Positions 6,439 through 8,630 of a stretch of DNA of 8,630 nt are shown one piece after another (the first letter of the stretch is position 1; each line of letters begins with the position of its first letter). The stretch covers positions 1-8,630 of the forward strand of contig JAGVCI010000017.1 in NCBI GenBank assembly GCA_020059985.1. The letters run 5' to 3'. The translations under genes and the position numbers were made by a program. The notes beneath the pieces were generated by a model. It saw only the letters and a list, made by a program, of their open reading frames with translations. It did no database searches and had not been told where the DNA came from. This stretch comes from Candidatus Peribacterales bacterium (GTDB lineage Bacteria; Patescibacteriota; Gracilibacteria; Peribacterales; Peribacteraceae).

Positions 6439-7118
6439 TTCAAAATCCCTTCGCGCTTTTAGAGCCCTTCGGTGAAGTGGATGTTTCACTCTTCACGAAA
6501 ACGGATCAGATCAAAAGTGACGACGCGACCGCAGCGATGCTTGGTGATGCCCCGTACGTGTCAGCCGAACAAGTGCACGGCACGCGCACTATTCGTGTAA
6601 GCGCGGCACTGCATGCTACGGAACAAGCGGATGGCCTCGTCACAGACCACCAAAACCTCTGGCTCTTCACCCGCTTCGCAGATTGCCAAGGATTTGCGCT
6701 GTACGCTCCGCAGAGTCGGGTCATCGGTGTTCTCCACGCCGGGTGGCGCGGACTCACGGCAGGGGCCATTCCTGCGTTTTTTGAGGTACTTGAGCGCGAG
6801 TGGGGCATCGCTCCGCGCGAGACCTGGGTCGTTGCAGGTCCGTCGCTGTGTACCGAGCACGCAGAATTTACGGATCCCGTTCGCGAACTCCCCTCCCTCG
6901 ATCCAAAATTCTTTCATGGTCGTCACGTCGATCTGCGAGGAGCTGCGGACGAACAATTTTTCCGTCTCGGTGTGCCGCGCGACCACTTCGAACGCAGTCG
7001 AGATTGCACGTTCTGTAGATCCGATTTGTACTGGAGTTATCGCGGTGGAGATAGAGCTGCTGTGCAAGACAGATTTCGAAACGTTCTCGCCGCTCGTCTC
7101 TGCCCCGTGCTAGAGTGA
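6435..7118 (+). CDS. pgeF: YfiH/PgeF family (laccase-domain) protein
   Basis: The 227-residue product belongs to the DUF152/multicopper polyphenol oxidase-like family. The putative metal and catalytic residues are in place: H48 in QVHG, C84 in FADC and H101 in GVLHAGWRG. Other family marks are ADGLVTD (65-71), AGPSL (134-138), VDLRGAADEQF (165-175) and the C-terminal CTFC...YWSYRGG (191-205). Members are reported as peptidoglycan-editing enzymes that remove wrongly built muropeptide precursors (E. coli YfiH/PgeF) and as purine nucleoside phosphorylase or adenosine deaminase enzymes (YlmD/FAMIN type); the sequence does not decide between them. The usual conserved tail after SYRR is altered. 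The ATG overlaps the nnrD stop by 4 nt, so the two genes are very likely translationally coupled. Confidence 0.88.
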   Translation: MIQNPFALLEPFGEVDVSLFTKTDQIKSDDATAAMLGDAPYVSAEQVHGTRTIRVSAALHATEQADGLVTDHQNLWLFTRFADCQGFALYAPQSRVIGVLHAGWRGLTAGAIPAFFEVLEREWGIAPRETWVVAGPSLCTEHAEFTDPVRELPSLDPKFFHGRHVDLRGAADEQFFRLGVPRDHFERSRDCTFCRSDLYWSYRGGDRAAVQDRFRNVLAARLCPVLE

Positions 7119-7170
7119 TCGTCTGTCTCGACGATCCGTAAGAGCAGTTACGTTTCTTCTCAACTCGCTT

Positions 7171-7252
7171 GCAGGGAGATCAAAATCTCTTCGGACTGCG
7201 GTCCGAAGATGCGGTCACCCACCTGGAAATCCCAGAAGCAAAGCGCCCCTGC
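7171..7252 (+). other. Possible structured RNA in the pgeF-dgt gap
   Basis: The first half of the 272-nt gap between pgeF and dgt can fold. A 9-bp perfect stem (7188-7196 with 7201-7209, TCTTCGGAC/GTCCGAAGA) closes a TGCG loop. A smaller hairpin (7223-7226 with 7232-7235) follows, and an outer 6-bp stem (7171-7176 with 7247-7252, GCAGGG/CCCTGC) could enclose both. No U-run follows the strong hairpin, so it is not a clear terminator. I do not recognise a known RNA family. The outer and minor stems are short enough to be chance; only the 9-bp hairpin is clearly non-trivial. Confidence 0.25.
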
Positions 7253-7280
7253 TCGACGGTCGTTTGGACGAATACAAAAA

Positions 7281-7357
7281 GATTTCGAAGCAATCGAAGA
7301 CTACGAGGATTTCGAGGATCCTTGTTATCGTCGAAATCCTCGATTCCCTCAAAATCG
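7281..7357. repeat. Palindromic element built of 9-nt units, copy 2
   Basis: The left arm repeats 9-nt units of the type GATTTCGAG (7281-7316) and the right arm carries the complementary type (7327-7357). The core 7304-7319 pairs with 7327-7342 at 15 of 16 positions around a 7-nt loop. Positions 7317-7356 match copy 1 (3433-3472) at 35 of 40 positions, including the 24 identical nt at 7327-7350. It ends 17 nt before the -10 box of the dGTPase gene. Open frames through it give only repeated dipeptide-like runs and are not genes. Confidence 0.8.
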
Positions 7358-7374
7358 TCCCGCCGACCTTACGC

Positions 7375-7380
7375 TATACT
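7375..7380 (+). promoter_or_regulatory. Putative -10 box of the dGTPase gene
   Basis: TATACT, identical to the hexamer before nnrD, ends 10 nt before the ATG at 7391, giving a predicted leader of about 3-4 nt. This decides the start at 7391 over the in-frame extension back to 7169, which would run through the 9-nt repeat element. No clear -35 hexamer was found. Confidence 0.5.
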
Positions 7381-7390
7381 CAGCGCTCCC

Positions 7391-8500
7391 ATGCTTTCTC
7401 TGGAAGAACGTCTACACAAGGCCAACACACTTCTTGCACCATTTGCCGTGCCACTCGGTGGCACACTCGGTCGAGAGCACGAGGAAAAATCGGATGAAAC
7501 GCGGTTCCCTTTTCAGCGTGATCGCGATCGCATCATCCACACGCGAGAGTTTCGACGGCTCAAGGGGAAGACTCAGGTCTTCGTCGCCGGTGAAGGTGAT
7601 CATTTCCGTACGCGACTCACGCACACTATGGAAGTCGCACAGATCAGTCGCGATATTGCGCGGACACTAGGGCTAAATGAAGACCTCGCAGAGTGCATCG
7701 CGCTCGCGCACGACCTTGGTCACCCGCCGTTTGCACACGCAGGTGAGCAAGCGCTTGATCAGTGGATGCGTAGTCACGGCTCCTCGTTCGAACACAATGA
7801 TCAATCACTCCGTATCGTCACGGTGATCGCTGATCACGCAGTGGGTCACACGGGACTCAATCTGAACAAAGAAGTTCTTGAAGGCCTACAAAAACACCGA
7901 ACGCCGCATGATCACCCTGATCAGGCAAAGAAGAATACTGTCGCACGTTCTCCATCGCTCGAAGCACAGGTGGTGAACATCGCCGACGAGATTGCCTATA
8001 CAGCGCACGACATTGACGATGGTCTCCGTGCGGATTTTTTCACGATGGAAATGATCACTCGACAGCCGCTCGCAAAGGACGCAGCGGAAATTTCGAAGAA
8101 ACGTGGCACGTCATTGCGTGGCGCAGTCATTCATCTACTCGTGACTGATCTCTACCGCGCAACTGAGGAAGAATTGCGCACGAAAAACATCCAGAGCCTC
8201 GACAATGTGTATGCGGCTCACGATTCGCTCGTTCGTTTCTCTCCGGAGACTGACAAAAAACTTACAGAGCTACGCACGTATCTCGAAGAGCAGATGTACC
8301 GGCACCCAACAGTGAAAGAAAATAATGAAAACGGCCAACGTCTGATCATCGAACTCTGTAATCGCTATCTCGAGAATCCCCATCCAAAAATTACGGAACT
8401 GATGAAGAAGCATAGCTCCACGCTCGTCGAATCCATCAAAGATTACGTGGCTGGAATGACGGATGCTTTTGCAAAAAAGAGTAGAGAAGCAGTAGAATAA
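7391..8500 (+). CDS. dgt: dGTPase-like HD-domain triphosphohydrolase
   Basis: The 369-residue product matches the deoxyguanosinetriphosphate triphosphohydrolase-like family, which splits dNTPs into deoxynucleoside and triphosphate and so affects dNTP pools. The N-terminal FQRDRDRIIHTREFRRLKGK segment (41-60) and KTQVF (60-64) are family hallmarks. Metal ligands of the HD domain are visible: H78 (LTHTMEV), H107-D108 (LAHDLGHPPFAHAGE) and D199 (NIADEIAYTAHDIDDGLRA). H135 in FEHN is also typical. The length fits the shorter family members rather than the approximately 500-residue E. coli Dgt, so the preferred nucleotide cannot be stated. The start at 7391 is set by the -10 box and by where the similarity begins. 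A further gene starts 7 nt after the stop and is probably co-transcribed. Confidence 0.93.
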   Translation: MLSLEERLHKANTLLAPFAVPLGGTLGREHEEKSDETRFPFQRDRDRIIHTREFRRLKGKTQVFVAGEGDHFRTRLTHTMEVAQISRDIARTLGLNEDLAECIALAHDLGHPPFAHAGEQALDQWMRSHGSSFEHNDQSLRIVTVIADHAVGHTGLNLNKEVLEGLQKHRTPHDHPDQAKKNTVARSPSLEAQVVNIADEIAYTAHDIDDGLRADFFTMEMITRQPLAKDAAEISKKRGTSLRGAVIHLLVTDLYRATEEELRTKNIQSLDNVYAAHDSLVRFSPETDKKLTELRTYLEEQMYRHPTVKENNENGQRLIIELCNRYLENPHPKITELMKKHSSTLVESIKDYVAGMTDAFAKKSREAVE

Positions 8501-8507
8501 GCTACTT

Positions 8508-8630
8508 ATGGGCAATCTCGCGAAATCCATAGAAGCACTCTGCACACGCTGTGAACAAGCGTGCATCACAAGAAACGTGGATGATTTTAGGCGAGCCCGA
8601 CAAGAATTAACTGAGCTCATGAACACGAAT
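8508..8630 (+). CDS. Hypothetical protein with N-terminal Cys cluster (3' partial)
   Basis: An ATG 7 nt after the dGTPase stop opens a frame of 41 codons that runs off the right edge. The visible product is hydrophilic and helical in character. C12, C15 and C19 form a C-x2-C-x3-C cluster (CTRCEQAC), followed by an Arg/Glu-rich helix (about 28-38). I do not recognise a family from so short a piece. The tight spacing suggests co-transcription with the dGTPase gene. The overlapping antisense frame at 8270-8626 looks like a shadow of these two genes. Confidence 0.55.
   Translation, partial: MGNLAKSIEALCTRCEQACITRNVDDFRRARQELTELMNTN

Noticed and set aside
5980..6489. Minus-strand frame of 169 codons opposite nnrD.
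   Set aside because: It is antisense to the conserved nnrD motifs and spans the nnrD-pgeF junction. The product is Arg/His-rich without family features.
7211..7252. Resemblance to the SRP RNA apical domain (GGTCA, GGAA and AGAAGCA in order).
   Set aside because: The spacing and the conserved paired core do not match the SRP consensus, and the flanking helix is missing, so the similarity is probably chance.
7169..7390. N-terminal extension of the dGTPase frame.
   Set aside because: The extra 74 codons run through the 9-nt repeat element and show no family similarity. The -10 box and the start of recognisable dGTPase sequence point to the ATG at 7391.

Overview
The window reads as compact chromosomal DNA from a small-genome bacterium, most likely a member of the Patescibacteria (Candidate Phyla Radiation) of roughly balanced base composition. 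The lineage is an inference. It rests on short intergenic spaces, start codons without recognisable Shine-Dalgarno sequences, -10-like hexamers only 6-10 nt before several start codons, and short-period palindromic repeats between genes. TGA behaves as an ordinary stop, so the recoded codes of Gracilibacteria and Absconditabacteria are not indicated. No phage, transposase, CRISPR or defence gene was found, and every long gene belongs to a recognisable family.

Layout. From 2 to 865 (+) is the C-terminal part of a membrane protein ending in four TPR repeats. It converges with a minus-strand block that reads from about 4400 back to 871: ftsQ-like division protein, D,D-carboxypeptidase, LysM/M23 endopeptidase, tRNA-Asp(GTC), and a 71-residue unknown protein. 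A short near-copy of the tRNA 3' end lies between the tRNA and the small gene. An 89-nt divergent region (4399-4487) separates this block from a plus-strand block: GT4 glycosyltransferase, NAD(P)H-hydrate dehydratase (nnrD), YfiH/PgeF-type protein (overlapping nnrD by 4 nt), dGTPase-like HD hydrolase, and the start of a further small gene cut by the window edge.

How the genes fit together. The minus block is a cell-wall and division set: FtsQ would link septal synthesis to division, the carboxypeptidase trims stem peptides, and the LysM/M23 protein binds and cuts peptidoglycan outside the membrane. The plus block joins a sugar transferase to three housekeeping functions: NAD(P)HX repair, a YfiH-family enzyme (peptidoglycan editing or purine nucleoside chemistry) and dNTP hydrolysis.

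The most unusual content is between the genes. Two related elements (3394-3473 and 7281-7357) are built of roughly 9-nt units in both orientations and share a perfect 24-nt core. A third element (5582-5634) has the same design with 8-nt units and forms a perfect 20-bp inverted repeat over the end of the glycosyltransferase gene. Five genes have a putative -10 box placed so that transcription would start at or within a few nt of the start codon, suggesting leaderless mRNAs.
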